This document shows, piece by piece, positions 1 through 10,900 of a DNA stretch of 64,000 nt (position 1 is its first letter; each line of letters starts with the position of its first letter). The notes under the pieces are model-generated. The model did no database searches. It was not told the origin of the DNA and saw only the letters and a list, made by a program, of their open reading frames with translations. The translations under genes and the position numbers were made by a program. Source of the stretch: Coccinella septempunctata. Taxonomy: Eukaryota; Arthropoda; Insecta; Coleoptera; Coccinellidae. Where the stretch lies: the NCBI RefSeq assembly GCF_907165205.1, contig NC_058197.1, forward strand, positions 1,986,501 to 2,050,500, in the 5' to 3' direction.

Positions 1-347
1 TACTGCTTTTTTTCTCCAACATCGGAATTTATTTTCTTCACGACTTTTTGGCTATGTTCATCTTGATTACCTTCTCTTCTTGCAGAGTGAGTGTCGGATT
101 TTTTCTGCGGAACTTTTCCTCTTTTTCGTTCTCCTACATGTGACTTCAGAAAATTCCTGATTTGAACTGTTCTCCTCAAGTCAATTTGTTTAGACTTCAA
201 TTTTTCCAATCCCATTCTCAAGATCTTCTTTCTGTCCATCTCGTCTTCCACAATGAAAAAAATATTTAAGTATGAAACGATAAAATTCGATAGTATCAAA
301 GTTAAAAAATGTAAACCACAACACAATATTTGCAGCACGAAGCACAT
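1..347 (-). CDS. Multicopy 169-codon ORF, U1 copy, 3' end cut by window
   Basis: The ATG at 345-347 opens the minus-strand frame found whole in U2-U6; the C-terminal third lies beyond base 1. As in the other copies, the first ~34 residues are hydrophobic (signal-peptide or anchor-like) and from Met37 the protein is basic and Lys/Arg-rich. This copy has Ser where most copies have Ala in the middle of the basic region, a variant shared with the U3 copy. I do not recognise the family. A TATA box (382-388) and initiator (352-357) lie just upstream. Coding status is inferred from the open frame, composition and promoter. Confidence 0.45.
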   Translation of the reverse strand, partial: MCFVLQILCCGLHFLTLILSNFIVSYLNIFFIVEDEMDRKKILRMGLEKLKSKQIDLRRTVQIRNFLKSHVGERKRGKVPQKKSDTHSARREGNQDEHSQKVVKKINSDVGEKKQ

Positions 348-351
348 TCAC

Positions 352-388
352 AACTGAATACTTTGTACATCTACTCCGCTGTTATATA
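352..388 (-). promoter_or_regulatory. Core promoter of the U1 minus-strand ORF (TATA + initiator)
   Basis: On the minus strand TATATAA (382-388) is followed by TCAGTT (352-357). The initiator A is at 355, which puts the TATA start at -33 and the inner TATAA at -31, the usual arthropod spacing. The ORF ATG is only 8 bases downstream of the initiator A. Equivalent pairs occur at 32561-32597 (U3), 45998-46034 (U4), 50421-50457 (U5) and 63339-63375 (U7). In U2 (6954-6990) the TATA reads TGTATAA, and in U6 the pair is split by LINE-B. Confidence 0.55.
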
Positions 389-597
389 GCCCCTCTACCA
401 TCCCTCCCTAGCACCCCACCACCCAATTGCCCGTTCCGTCGTCTGATTCGATATTAGATTGCTGTGACTTAAAATTTCTATGGAATCAACGTATTACATT
501 CGTTCAATTTAACTATCACACGTCGGACTGTTTGTTGATTTATCCTTAACTTCCTATGACCAATTTTAAAGTGTTACTTTTATTAGTTGTATGATGA

Positions 598-635
598 GCC
601 TTGAGTAAGGAACAAAATAGTTCCGAAACGTTGGC
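598..635 (+). other. Degenerate Penelope-type hammerhead-like motif, U1 copy
   Basis: GCC, TTGAGTA, GGAAC hairpin GTTCC, GAAAC, GTT, GGC. It aligns position for position with the hammerhead of the Penelope element at 37391-37428, but the CUGANGA core is altered and the cleavage triplet is GUU, so activity is doubtful. Each unit carries a copy: 7200-7237 (U2), about 32816 (U3), about 46251 (U4, GAAAC lost), about 50675 (U5, GAAAC lost), 59293-59330 (U6, best core) and about 63585 (U7). Confidence 0.4.
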
Positions 636-990
636 GAATTCATAAGAGATTGTTTTTCAACCTGTCCAAATTCCTGCGATATTTTACTTATTGTGTTCAA
701 TCCATTATTTATGATACCTAAAAAGAACATATAAAATGTTTTGTTATTTTGTGATACTTGAGCCTAACACTAAAAATACCTAAAATTATAGAGTGTTTTA
801 TATAATTATGAGTTTATGAAACATATGCGAATTTAAATGATAATTGTCCAGAGTATTCTTCTTACAGAAAGAATATACTATATTACTGTTTATTTTTTCA
901 AACGTTTCTGATATTATGAAATGATAAAATATCAACAATTGAAAAGTATAAGTTATCGATACAGATAATAACTATCTGGATAAGCAAGTA

Positions 991-1209
991 TTGAAGCGCA
1001 TTAGTATTTCAATTCTTAAGTTTGTTTCAAATCTCGCTGCTCCAAACAATATTTCAAAATTAATAATTTCTAGAGAATTCTTTTTCATCATTTACATTCA
1101 CGTTGTAGATGGTATACACGTTTTTCCTGAGGAAATAAAAACTATAGAAAGAATGTCCCTGAATAGATTTAACGACTCTGATGTATATGCAGAAATCCAT
1201 GTAGGTTAG
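991..1209 (+). other. Conserved short frame of the unit ('frame B', ~72-75 codons)
   Basis: An open plus-strand frame, also seen at 46642-46869, 51065-51292 and 59691-59918. It has no ATG near its 5' end (it opens with TTG) and sits between AT-rich stretches, so if real it would be an internal exon. In U2 a one-base deletion near 7740 breaks it, and in U1 and U3 it ends early at TAG where the others continue for three codons. I recognise no domain. More likely incidental than coding. Confidence 0.15.
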
Positions 1210-1318
1210 AATCGTTATTTTTCATTTTCACCCTAACTATACGGAGCACTACTATCTACTTCATGAATTTCATTTTCAATGTCTTAACCGGGAAAACGAA
1301 AAATTTTGAGTATATAAT

Positions 1319-1322
1319 AATG

Positions 1323-1353
<31 letters not shown>
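1319..1353. repeat. TAAA-type microsatellite of the unit
   Basis: AATAAATAAATA tetranucleotide run of variable length at the same place in each unit: here, at 26888-26960 (U2, longest), about 33530-33567 (U3), 46985-47016 (U4), 51408-51439 (U5) and 60036-60072 (U6). In U2 the left part of this site has become a TAA trinucleotide run, and the 19 kb nested insertion sits between the two parts. Confidence 0.9.
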
Positions 1354-1730
1354 AAAATGAAATATTCTCATATTATAAGAGCTAAAAACTTGGTTTCTTA
1401 AAAAACGGCATGGATTCCCCATCGAGTAACATGTGACTCTGGTGACGTGACATTGAATTTTCCAAGATTTCCAACTTTCAGTATGCTTTAACGATAGAAT
1501 GGTGCAACATTCAGGAATTGTTGTCGAAGTCATAATGTATTTTTAACAGCATATCCACCAAAAAATTCTTTCGTTTCGTACTTTCATCGAAAAAAATTTG
1601 TTTAAATGAAAACCTCTATTTAAGTCGAATTATGATCCAGCTTATCCTTACTATGCCCAAAATTGACAAGGTATTCCTGGATACGGAATATTCTGCTAAC
1701 GTTTTTCAAAATGGGGAATTATACGGAAAT

Positions 1731-4442
1731 TATTATTATCATTATTATTGAACTCTTTATTGCATTAAAACAAGTTTCATACATTTTTATAGAATTGTGC
1801 AAAAGGTGGACATATCGCCATGCAATTTCTTCCTGCCAACCAGAAATAATCTATTAAAGAAACTTATATCTAAAAACAAGAATACCTGACCTAACTTAAA
1901 TTCAGTTCAACCTGCTCCAAAATAGGGAGAAAGGGAAATGGGAGGGAGAAGGATAGACGTCGCCGAAGAAAGGGACCATATTAAACATGGGTATCAAGTA
2001 AGTGTGATGGGTGAAGCACTTAAATATCTCCTGAGGAAAAACCTAAATGAAAGGTAAGTTACCTTCCGAACGATATCCGGAGGGAGGCGATTCCAGAGCC
2101 GGGGAAACAGAACTGTGAAGCTATTCGAGCAAACATTAGTCGAGTGGAGTGGTATCCTCAAGGTCAAGTTATAGAGTGCCCTTGTCTGACGGACCCCATC
2201 TCCCAGAAGACTTAGACCATCATACAGGTATTCAGGCTCGCGGGACCTCAACACCTTGAACCCCAGTAAAAGAAGATGCCAAATTCGACGTTGTTTGATG
2301 GGTAGCAATCCCATATTTTGCCTGAATTGACTTATATGATCAAATTTCCTTAAGTTGTAGACAAATCGTACACCTGCATTTTGTAACTGCTCCAGTTTCA
2401 TCAGCTGTGTGTTTGTGAGACCCATTTAGGCTACGTCAGCATAATCGAGTATAGGAAGTACGAGAGAGAAGAATAATGTTTTCCTGGTTTCGAAGGGCAA
2501 GAAGTTGTTTAAAAGTCGGAGTTGATGCAAGATACAGAAGACTCTTGAACTGATAGAAGCAATCTGATTATTCCAGGATAGAGTTTCGTCCAATAAGATA
2601 CCAAGGTTTCTAACCTCATTGGAGTAGGGAACAACAACATCGTTGAGGACAATTTTATTATTTACTTTGTCGATCAAACCCAAGTTTCGTTTAGTACCGA
2701 TAATGATCGACTTAGTTTTGGTAGTATTTAGAGTCAGACCTAAGCTCTCAGCGACGACAGACAGTCGTAAGAGATTCCTGTTTAAATTTTCGATACTAGC
2801 CGAGAAATCTTCAACGGAAGTGTGGATATATATTTGTAGGTCATCTGCGAAAAGGTGAAATTTAATGTCCAAGGAATCAGTCCGTGAGGAGACGTAAATA
2901 GAGAATAAAAGAGGACCCAACACGCTCCCCTGCGGAACACCTGAAAACACAGTCACCCAATCAGAGGAGCTGCCATCTATCTCAACGGATATTTCGCGAT
3001 CCTTCAGATAAGAGTAGAAGAAGGCTATGGTATGCTCAGCAAAACCCAGCAGACGCAGCCTGGCCAAAAGTATATCGAAGTCGAGAGAGTCGAAGGCCTT
3101 ACTAAAGTCTAAGAGAACTAAAACAGTGAGTAGTTTATTATCCATGGCCACGCTGATATCATCAGTTATTTTAGTAAGGGCAGTTGTCGTGCTGCGTTTT
3201 TGGCGAAACCCCGACTGGTAGCAATTATGAAGATTATTATTATTCAAATAGTTAATAGTTTGGCCTTTAATGATCTTTTCAAAAATTTTAGATAGAGTAG
3301 GGAGTATGGAAATGGGTTTAAAGTCCCCTGGACTCGTGGGATTTTGGCACTTAGGTATGGGAATGATTTTAGCATATTTCCATGCACTAGGAAAAATGCC
3401 AGTTTGAATTGAAATATTGTAGATATGTGAGAGCACAGGAAGAATCTCATTCGCAATGAGCCTCAGAAGGCCCACTCCAATACCATCGGAACCAACCGAC
3501 CCTGAACCAACCTCTCCCAGAGCAGACTTAACATCGTCTTCATTAATGGGCACAAAATCGAACACAACACCTGGTGGAGAACATGAGCTTAACTTCATCA
3601 ATGTATTTGTCTTAATACTTTCATTAATCCTAGTACCAGAATTCGCAAAATGCCGGGCAAGCAGAGAGGGATCAAAATTTGCACAAGGTGGGCTGTGCCT
3701 CTCGCCCACCCCAACTGAGCGCAAAGTCTGCCAGACCTTCCTTGGTGGTGCGCCATTAAGATTTTCGTGGAGATAATCTCTCTTTGCACTCCTGCACATC
3801 CGATTGCAAGTGTTCCTCGCAGTACGATAGTGTTCCCTATTTACTTCGGTAGGATTCGCGATGTAGAAGGCCTTCAACCTGTCACGACATTTCATTGCAT
3901 TCTTGATCTCTTCAGTTAACCAGGGGCATGGAGAATGTCTAACCTTAATGAGTTTCAGGGGCGCTAATTCGTCGTAGATTTTCAATATTAATTCATTAAA
4001 AATAGCCACCTTTGCATCCAAAGTAGGAGCCTGATAAACCGATTCCCAATCAGCAGCCCTCGCAGTTTGAACCAGCCTCGCCAGATCGACACCTCCTAAA
4101 TTCCGACATTTAATAACTCGAGGCTTAGGTTTAGGGCATTTGAGTTTAAATCCAGCAAACACCAGGTCATGACGAGAAAATTGATAAGCATGCTGTTGTC
4201 CACTGGCAACCACTCTGTTAGGTATAGACGTTATAAACAAGTCGAGTAACGTATCACAGGTAGCACTGTGATGCGTGGGCCTGTTATTCACTAGTTTTAG
4301 GTTATAGGATTCCAATATGTTCCTCATCGCCCTCGAACGGGCAGAATTCTGAATCATGCAATTATTCATGTCCCCCATCATGATCACATCCGAATAACAA
4401 GCAAAAATTTCGTCCAATACAAACTCCAACTCACCAAAAAAT
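1731..4442 (-). mobile_element. LINE-A, 5'-truncated non-LTR retrotransposon (CR1/Jockey group), U1 copy
   Basis: A minus-strand LINE fragment with its 3' tail of ATT repeats at 1731-1752 and its 5' end inside the endonuclease domain. The clean unit reads ...ACGGAAATAACTTGAT...; the element splits it with AAAT on both sides (1727-1730 and 4443-4446), a short or ambiguous target duplication. The identical insertion at the identical site in U2 (27340-30051, same 2712 bp length) shows that it entered one unit that was later duplicated. U3 to U6 have the empty site. Confidence 0.9.
1994..4442 (-). pseudogene. LINE-A ORF2: partial endonuclease + reverse transcriptase, one in-frame stop
   Basis: Read on the minus strand from 4442: the end of an APE-type endonuclease (GDMNN motif, later SRHDLVF), a linker with SPCPWLTEEIKNAM, then the reverse transcriptase with LVLLDFSKAFDSLDFDIL, SGVPQGSVLGPLLFSIY and the catalytic FADDLQIY. 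The C-terminal part after 2425 follows in the same frame. Residues before about 4442 in the open frame are host-unit sequence fused by chance. The only interruption is a TAA at 2426-2428; the U2 copy has a Tyr codon there. Family level (CR1, Daphne or Jockey group) is from motif memory and is uncertain. Confidence 0.85.
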
Positions 4443-4699
4443 AAATAACTTGATATTAGTCCGAAAGTCACACTGAAACATTTGTAAGGCCTCACTATCT
4501 CCAAAATTTAAGACGAAAATCGGAAATTATATTCACGCCCAGTACGAAAAGAAGATATTAAAAAAAAAATAACCAATGCAAGTGACATTCAGTAAAGTGA
4601 AAATAAAATATCGCCAAAATAATGTCGAAATTAGACATAGTCAAACTTATGCAAGTTTTTGGCCGTCCAACTTCATTTGCTGTTTAGATTAGATATTTT

Positions 4700-4909
4700 A
4701 TGATTTCTATGCTGATCCGGCTATCGAAAATATTCAAAATGATTTTGAAAAGGCCGTTTTATAGAAAAAAGTTTTATTTTGAGATGCTGGGGTTCGAACA
4801 TAAATCGATAATTAATTGCAATATTTCCGAAAAATGCATCAACAATCAAATATCTTATTTCAAAATACTTCAAAGTTCATGCTATACAATTCCTTGTTTT
4901 CGCAGGTAG
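4700..4909 (+). other. Conserved short frame of the unit ('frame C', 69 codons)
   Basis: An ATG-started frame of 69 codons, basic and rich in Ile/Lys/Phe, preserved without a stop in all six units that contain it (also 30308-30517, 34204-34413, 47652-47861, 52073-52282, 60709-60918). It ends just where a good splice-acceptor-like string (TTCCTTGTTTTCGCAG) occurs, so the end may be intronic rather than coding. A 21-codon ATG frame lies about 80 bases upstream (near 4622), preceded by TTCAGTA. No domain recognised. Coding is possible but weakly supported. Confidence 0.2.
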
Positions 4910-6439
4910 TAATTATGACCAAATAGGTCCGTTGCGGGCGGAAACGTTGAGGGATGGTTTATTGTATTGGTTTTACTGTACCTGTGCTATTCTGTACCTG
5001 TCACCTAGTCAAAGTAACAAATATTTTACTGTATACTTCAATACGTCAATGGTTTTGAATAGGGTTTTTTTTGCTTATCAAGAAATAGTAGTCCCGTAGA
5101 TCAGTTATGGCACTTTTTTGGTTTCCATGATATTGTTCTGGTTTTTTTTACAGATAAATCCCCTTTGTATTTGTCAAGAGAAATGAGATTTCGATAATTA
5201 AGTATGAACGTTGACTTCTATTCTATCTGTCTATTATATTCGTCAATGTAAACTGTTCTTTGTTTCAGGCTCAGGTAATTTCTTTGAAATTAATTCATTT
5301 TAATGAAACATCCTCTACACATCCATATAGCTCATGGAAAACTTCGAAAAACCGAATAAAAAAGTTACTTTTTTCCGTCATGAATTTCTTAAAATGGATT
5401 GCTGAAATTTATTAGAGAAAATAACGAAAAATTTTGGTTGCAGTAGCCTTTTTCTTGAGGTTGAAACTGGAATAATAATATTCGCGAGAGTACTGAAGCT
5501 GGCATATGGAATAATGAGAAAACAATATAAATAATTACGGTGCGTAGCGTAGCGTTAGATCTATGACGACATTATAACTTGTGAAACTGAAAAGAGCAAA
5601 TTTTTCCAATTATCTGTAGGATATAAATAGTAGATGAATCCCTAAAACAATGTTCTTGTATGACAAAAAAAGCAGGATTGGAAATTATCCTGGTTATAGT
5701 GAACCAATGTCTCAATAAATGAGAGGATGAAATAACTCAAAACAAACGAAATTAATTCAGGAACATAAAACACATTGATATAAAAGTGGACAAACAAATC
5801 AACAGTTGTTGGTTTTCTTATATCTGAGTTGATTTCGTTTATTTATCGCTCTTATTCGAAGGCTCACTTATTTGATATCCTCCTACTTAATTTTTACTGA
5901 TAATTAGTATATCTGGTCATATTTTGAAGTTTTAATTTTTTTTATACCGTACTTGGAACGGGACCTAACGTTGTCTTTTGAGTACACCTAACAATTTTTA
6001 ATTTTTTTTCAAACCTAATGTTTCATTTAGAATACACTCTATATCATAAATGATTCATTATATCAGACTTGCACTCTGAATTCATACATAACCTATTGCT
6101 TGATTGCAGGTCAAGAAGCGTTCAGTGGATTTTTTTTTGCATAGTACTTGAAACAGTACTAACTGTTAACTTTTATGAGCCCCTATCAATTTTTATTTGT
6201 TTTCAAAATTAATGTTTCATTAAGAATATGCTGTAAATTCAAATATCAGACTTGCACTCCAATATTATGAATTTTCTATTTCTTGATCGCAGTTCAAGGA
6301 GCGTTCAGTCTTTTACGCATAGTACTCAAAACAGTACTGTTGTCTTTTCTCTACATCTAACAATTTTCAATTTTGTTCGAAGTTAATATTTCATTTTGAA
6401 TATAGAGCGCGGGCTGGAGTTACAAATCCTACAAAAGTT

Positions 6440-6949
6440 TCATTTTATAGGTTTCTCCTTCTTCCTAAAAATCTCAATGTAGTCATTCACATTGAAAAGT
6501 TTGATATTAGGATCTTCTTTTCTTCTAATAGATGTCATATTCAGAATCTCCTTCAGAATGAAAGACCTCGTCAAGCGTTTTCTCAGATTTCCGTTCGACA
6601 CATACTGCTTTTTTTCTCCAACATCGGAATTTATTTTCTTCACGACTTTTTGGCTATGTTCATCTTGATTACCTTCTCTTCTTGCAGCGTGAGTGTCGGA
6701 TTTTTTCTGCGGAACTTTTCCTCTTTTTCGTTCTCCTACATGTGACTTCAGAAAATTCCTGATTTGAACTGTTCTCCTCAAGTCAATTTGTTTAGACTTC
6801 AATTTTTCCAATCCCATTCTCAAGATCTTCTTTCTGTCCATCTCGTCTTCCACAATGAAAAAAATATTTAAGTATGAAACGATAAAATTCGATAGTATCA
6901 AAGTTAAAAAATGTAAACCACAACACAATATTTGCAGCACGAAGCACAT
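6440..6949 (-). CDS. Multicopy 169-codon ORF, U2 copy (hydrophobic N-terminus, basic domain)
   Basis: A complete minus-strand frame from ATG 6947-6949. Residues 1 to about 34 are hydrophobic with few charges (signal peptide or signal anchor), followed by acidic VEDE and a second Met at 37. Residues 37-169 are strongly basic and predicted soluble (many KK/RK pairs, ending EIFRKKEKPIK). If the very short 8-base leader is skipped, Met37 would give a 133-residue basic protein without the hydrophobic segment. The promoter of this copy is weakened (TGTATAA at 6984-6990). I do not recognise the family. The overlapping plus-strand frame is hydrophobic and is treated as a shadow. Confidence 0.5.
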   Translation of the reverse strand: MCFVLQILCCGLHFLTLILSNFIVSYLNIFFIVEDEMDRKKILRMGLEKLKSKQIDLRRTVQIRNFLKSHVGERKRGKVPQKKSDTHAARREGNQDEHSQKVVKKINSDVGEKKQYVSNGNLRKRLTRSFILKEILNMTSIRRKEDPNIKLFNVNDYIEIFRKKEKPIK

Positions 6950-7926
6950 TCAAAACTGAATACTTTGTACATCTACTCCGCTGTTATACAGCCCCTCTAC
7001 CATCCCTCCCTAGCACCCCACCACCCAATTGCCCGTTCCGTCGTCTGATTCGATATTAGATTGCTGTGACTTAAAATTTCTATGGAATAAATGTATTACA
7101 TTCGTTCAATTTAACTGTCACACGTCGGACTGTTTGTTGATTTATCCTTAACTTCCTATGACCAATTTCAAAGTGTTACTTTTATTAGTTGTATGATGAG
7201 CCTTGAGAAAGGAACAAAATAGTTCCGAAACGTTGGCGAATTCATAAGAGATTGTTTTTCAACCTGTCCAAATTCCTGCGATATTTTACTTATAGTGTTC
7301 AATCCATTACTTATGATACCTAAAAAGAACATATAAAATATTTTGTTATTTTGTGATACTTGAGCCTAACACTAAAAATACCTAAAATTATAGAGTGTTT
7401 TATATAATTATGAGCTTATGAAACATATGAGAATTTAAATGATAATTGTCCAGAGTATTTTTCTTACAGAAAGAATATACTAAATCACTGTTTATTTTTT
7501 CAAACGTTTCTGATATTATGAAATGATAAAATATCAACAATTGAAAAGTATAAGTTATCGATACAGATAATGACTATCTGGATAAGCAAGTATTGAAGCG
7601 CATTAGTATTTCAATTCTTAAGTTTGTTTCAAATCTCGCTGCTCCAAACAATATTTCAAAATTAATAATTTCTAGAGAATTCTTTTTCATCATTTACATT
7701 CACGTTGTAGATGGTATACACGTTTTTCCTGAGGAAATAAAACTATAGAAAGAATGTCCCTGAATAGATTTAACGACTCTGATGTATATGCAGAAATCCA
7801 TGTAGGTTCCTATATATAAGTACAGAATCGTTATTTTTTGTTTTCACCCTAATTATACGGAGCACTACTATCTACTTCATGAATTTCATTTTCAAGGTCT
7901 TAACCGGGAAACCGAAAAGTTTTGAG

Positions 7927-7928
<2 letters not shown>

Positions 7929-7967
<39 letters not shown>
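7929..7967. repeat. TAA trinucleotide microsatellite at the 5' edge of the Dong elements
   Basis: About 12 uninterrupted TAA/AAT units directly before the 5' end of the first Dong-like element. The same trinucleotide reappears at the 3' end of the second copy (15364-15373), where it merges with the tail of LINE-D. It replaces the TAAA run found here in other units, fitting a LINE tail that was then used as a target. Confidence 0.9.
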
Positions 7968-7968
<1 letters not shown>

Positions 7969-10900
7969 TCTGGCCTGCCTGGCAGCTATCTGGTAGATGG
8001 CCTGCCAGGTAGCCATCGTAACGACGTAGACGGTGCAGCCAGCCACGCCTGCTGTCCGCAGTCCCATTCCTTCTTCCTCTCTCTTTCACATCCTTCATAG
8101 GGGTGCTCTTTCTGCTCTCATTTCTCTACCCCTCACCCAAACCGAGAAAGGGGAGCACAAACCCATGAAAATGGTGATTACGAGAAGCCTCGGAAACAAG
8201 TCGCTGCCTGGGGATCGTCAGGGCATGTCTGGAGCCGGCGCTGGACATGACAGCATGCGGGACGTCGGTGGCAGGATGTTGAGGAAGCGGGCTCCTGCTG
8301 CAAAACAAGCTACAGCTCCAAAGCAACAACAGCAACCAACGAGTCCAATTCAATTGCCGACTCGAACCGCTGAAGGTGCTGCGCAGGATATTCAGCCAGT
8401 GCTCACCCAAGCGGGGTTAGTGAGAAAGCGCATGAAGTGGACAACGTCCATGAATGAAACTATTGTGCGCATATATAACTCCATCACGGGACTAGGGCAG
8501 AACACGAACAACTATAGGAAAAGGCTCCATGAGGAATTCTGCATTGCCTACCCAAATGTCAATGTCACTGAACAACGAGTGGCAGACCAGTACCGCGTAA
8601 TTCTGAGAAATGAACTAGTACCAACGGCCCGAATCGACGCAATTAAACGAGAACTTCAGCGTCCGCTAGCAATGGAGAATAACACCAACACCTCTGATGA
8701 AGTTCACATACCTGGGCAACAACACCCAGAAGACATTGATACTGAAAGTCCTTCTTGCAAAGCAAATGAGCCTGAACACCAGGACGATAGGGAAGAGCTC
8801 CACCGACAAGTTGACTCTGACATGAGGAGATACTTTGCCGAACTGGAAGGAACAGATCCTCTTCATCGAGTAGCACCTCCACGACTCAATACATCCAAAA
8901 AACTGTCACTTATAATCGACATCTTGAATAAGGACGTTTTACCTGAATACCTACAGAACGGAAGTTCATTGGAATATCTGCATCTAGTTTTTCACTGTGC
9001 AGCGCTGACGACAGCGAAAACCATGGGGGCAAAAATTCGCCGAACGAACAACGATGGTCCAAAATTACACAAATTACACGCGCCAGCATGGCAGAAACGT
9101 CTTCAACACAAAACAGAAAGGCTAAGAAGAGACATTGGACGACTGACGGAGTACTTGAACGGGAATCGAGGAAGAAAGGTTGTGAAAGCTGCCAAAGAGA
9201 TCATGGATAGAAACAGGACACACACAGAACGAGAGACGGAGAATGCTACAGCTCACCATTGCCTCGACACTCTGAAGCAAAAATTAAGTCTGTATGCAGA
9301 ACGCTTGAGGAGATATAAAAGCAATTATAGCCGGAAAAGAGACAATAATTCATTCGAAAAGTCGGAAGAATCTTTCTACCGGTCACTCACATCGTCGTAT
9401 GGAGAAAATGGAAAGTTACCACCAAAGGAAGCCATTGAACAATTCTGGACCGAACAATTATCAACAAAACCTCAGTTCAATGGAGATACCGGATGGATTG
9501 AAGATGAAAAATCTGGAGCTATAAAATATGAGCCGATGCAGCATGACATGATCACGATTGAAGAAGTAAAATCAGCTATCAGAGGACTGCACAACTGGAA
9601 AGCACCTGGGCCTGATGGATTACAGAACTTCTGGATCAAGAAACTTTGGATCATGCATGACAAATTGACCTCCGCAATAAATGATGTCATTGAAAATCCT
9701 GAAAGAATGCCAGTATTCCTTACACATGGCACAACATACCTGTTACCTAAAGACCAAAGGAATACAGAAGACCCATCCAAGTACCGACCGATCACATGTC
9801 TTCCAACGATGTACAAATTAATCACATCGTGCATATCAAACCGAATTCACAACCATTGCGAAAGAAATAACATCATCGCCATGCAACAGGAAGGATGCAC
9901 CAAAGACAGCCGAGGGTGCAAAGAACAACTAATAATAGATTCAGTTATCTGCAATCAAGCGTTCTCCAAGCGAAGGAATCTTTACGCTGCCTACATAGAC
10001 TACAAAAAAGCATTCGATTCTATACCTCACGAATGGCTCTTGACGACCTTGAAGATTTACAAGGTGGATCCCAATATTGTTAAGTTCCTGAAAAACGCCA
10101 TGTCAACCTGGCGTACTAGTCTCCAAATGAAAGCAGCAGATTGCTCCATTACAACAGGACCTATTCCAATAAGACGCGGAATTTTCCAAGGAGACTCGCT
10201 GAGCCCTCTGTGGTTCTGCATGGCCCTGAATCCCTTGTCTCATAGATTGAATTCTACGGACTACGGATTTTCCATCAAGAGCGGCAGTAGAACTATGATG
10301 AAACTGAATCATCTCCTTTACATGGACGATTTGAAACTCTTCGCATCTACCAAAAAACAAATGCAACTGATGCTGAAAATGGTGGAAGGATTCTCGGAAG
10401 ACATCAAAATGAAGTTTGGACTAGAAAAATGTCGACTGCTAAACATAACGAGAGGGAAAATAGAAGATGGTACGTTCAAACTCAAGGAAGGTGCAGAAAT
10501 TGAAGCATTAAAGGAAGGAGACACATAAAAGTATCTAGGCATAAAACAGGCAAGAAAAATCAATCAGACTCAGATGAAGAAAGAATTAACGGAGGAGTTT
10601 ACCCGAAGATTGAGGAGGATAATGAGAACTGGTCTTAACAGCAAGAATCTGATAAAAGCGATTAACACCTACGCTTGCTCGGCGCTGAGCTATTCATTTG
10701 GTATTATCTCTTGGACGACCACCGATTTAGCAGCTTTACAGAGAAAAATAAGGACGATGCTGACTAAACACAATAAACATCACCCCAAAAGCTCAATAGA
10801 ACGGACAGAGCTGCCACGACATCTTGGGGGTAGAGGAATTGTTGATTTGTCCAACCGTATGTCCCAGGAAATTGAAGGACTTCGAAACTATTTCTTGAGC

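Larger units (their letters stand above)
1..6401. repeat. Tandem unit U1 (left-truncated), with LINE-A inserted
   Basis: First copy of the ~3.91 kb unit. Its left end lies outside the window: base 1 corresponds to about 200 bases after the phasing anchor. Removing the 2712 bp LINE-A insertion (1731-4442) leaves the same order of landmarks as the clean units U4 and U5: minus-strand ORF, TATA box, GAAACGTTGG motif, TAAA microsatellite, 69-codon frame, and the ~190 bp subrepeats. U1 shares private variants with U7 (CCTTGAGTAAGG near 601 and 63588, and AAAATGTTTTG near 735 and 63721), which suggests higher-order structure in the array. Confidence 0.9.

Noticed and set aside
4915..4960. Second GGAAACGTTG motif of the unit as a hammerhead ribozyme
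   Set aside because: It has GAAAC-like and hairpin parts but no CUGANGA-like core in the right position.
7879..8100. Small frames on both strands across the TAA microsatellite
   Set aside because: They are translations of simple repeats (poly-Ile, poly-Leu).
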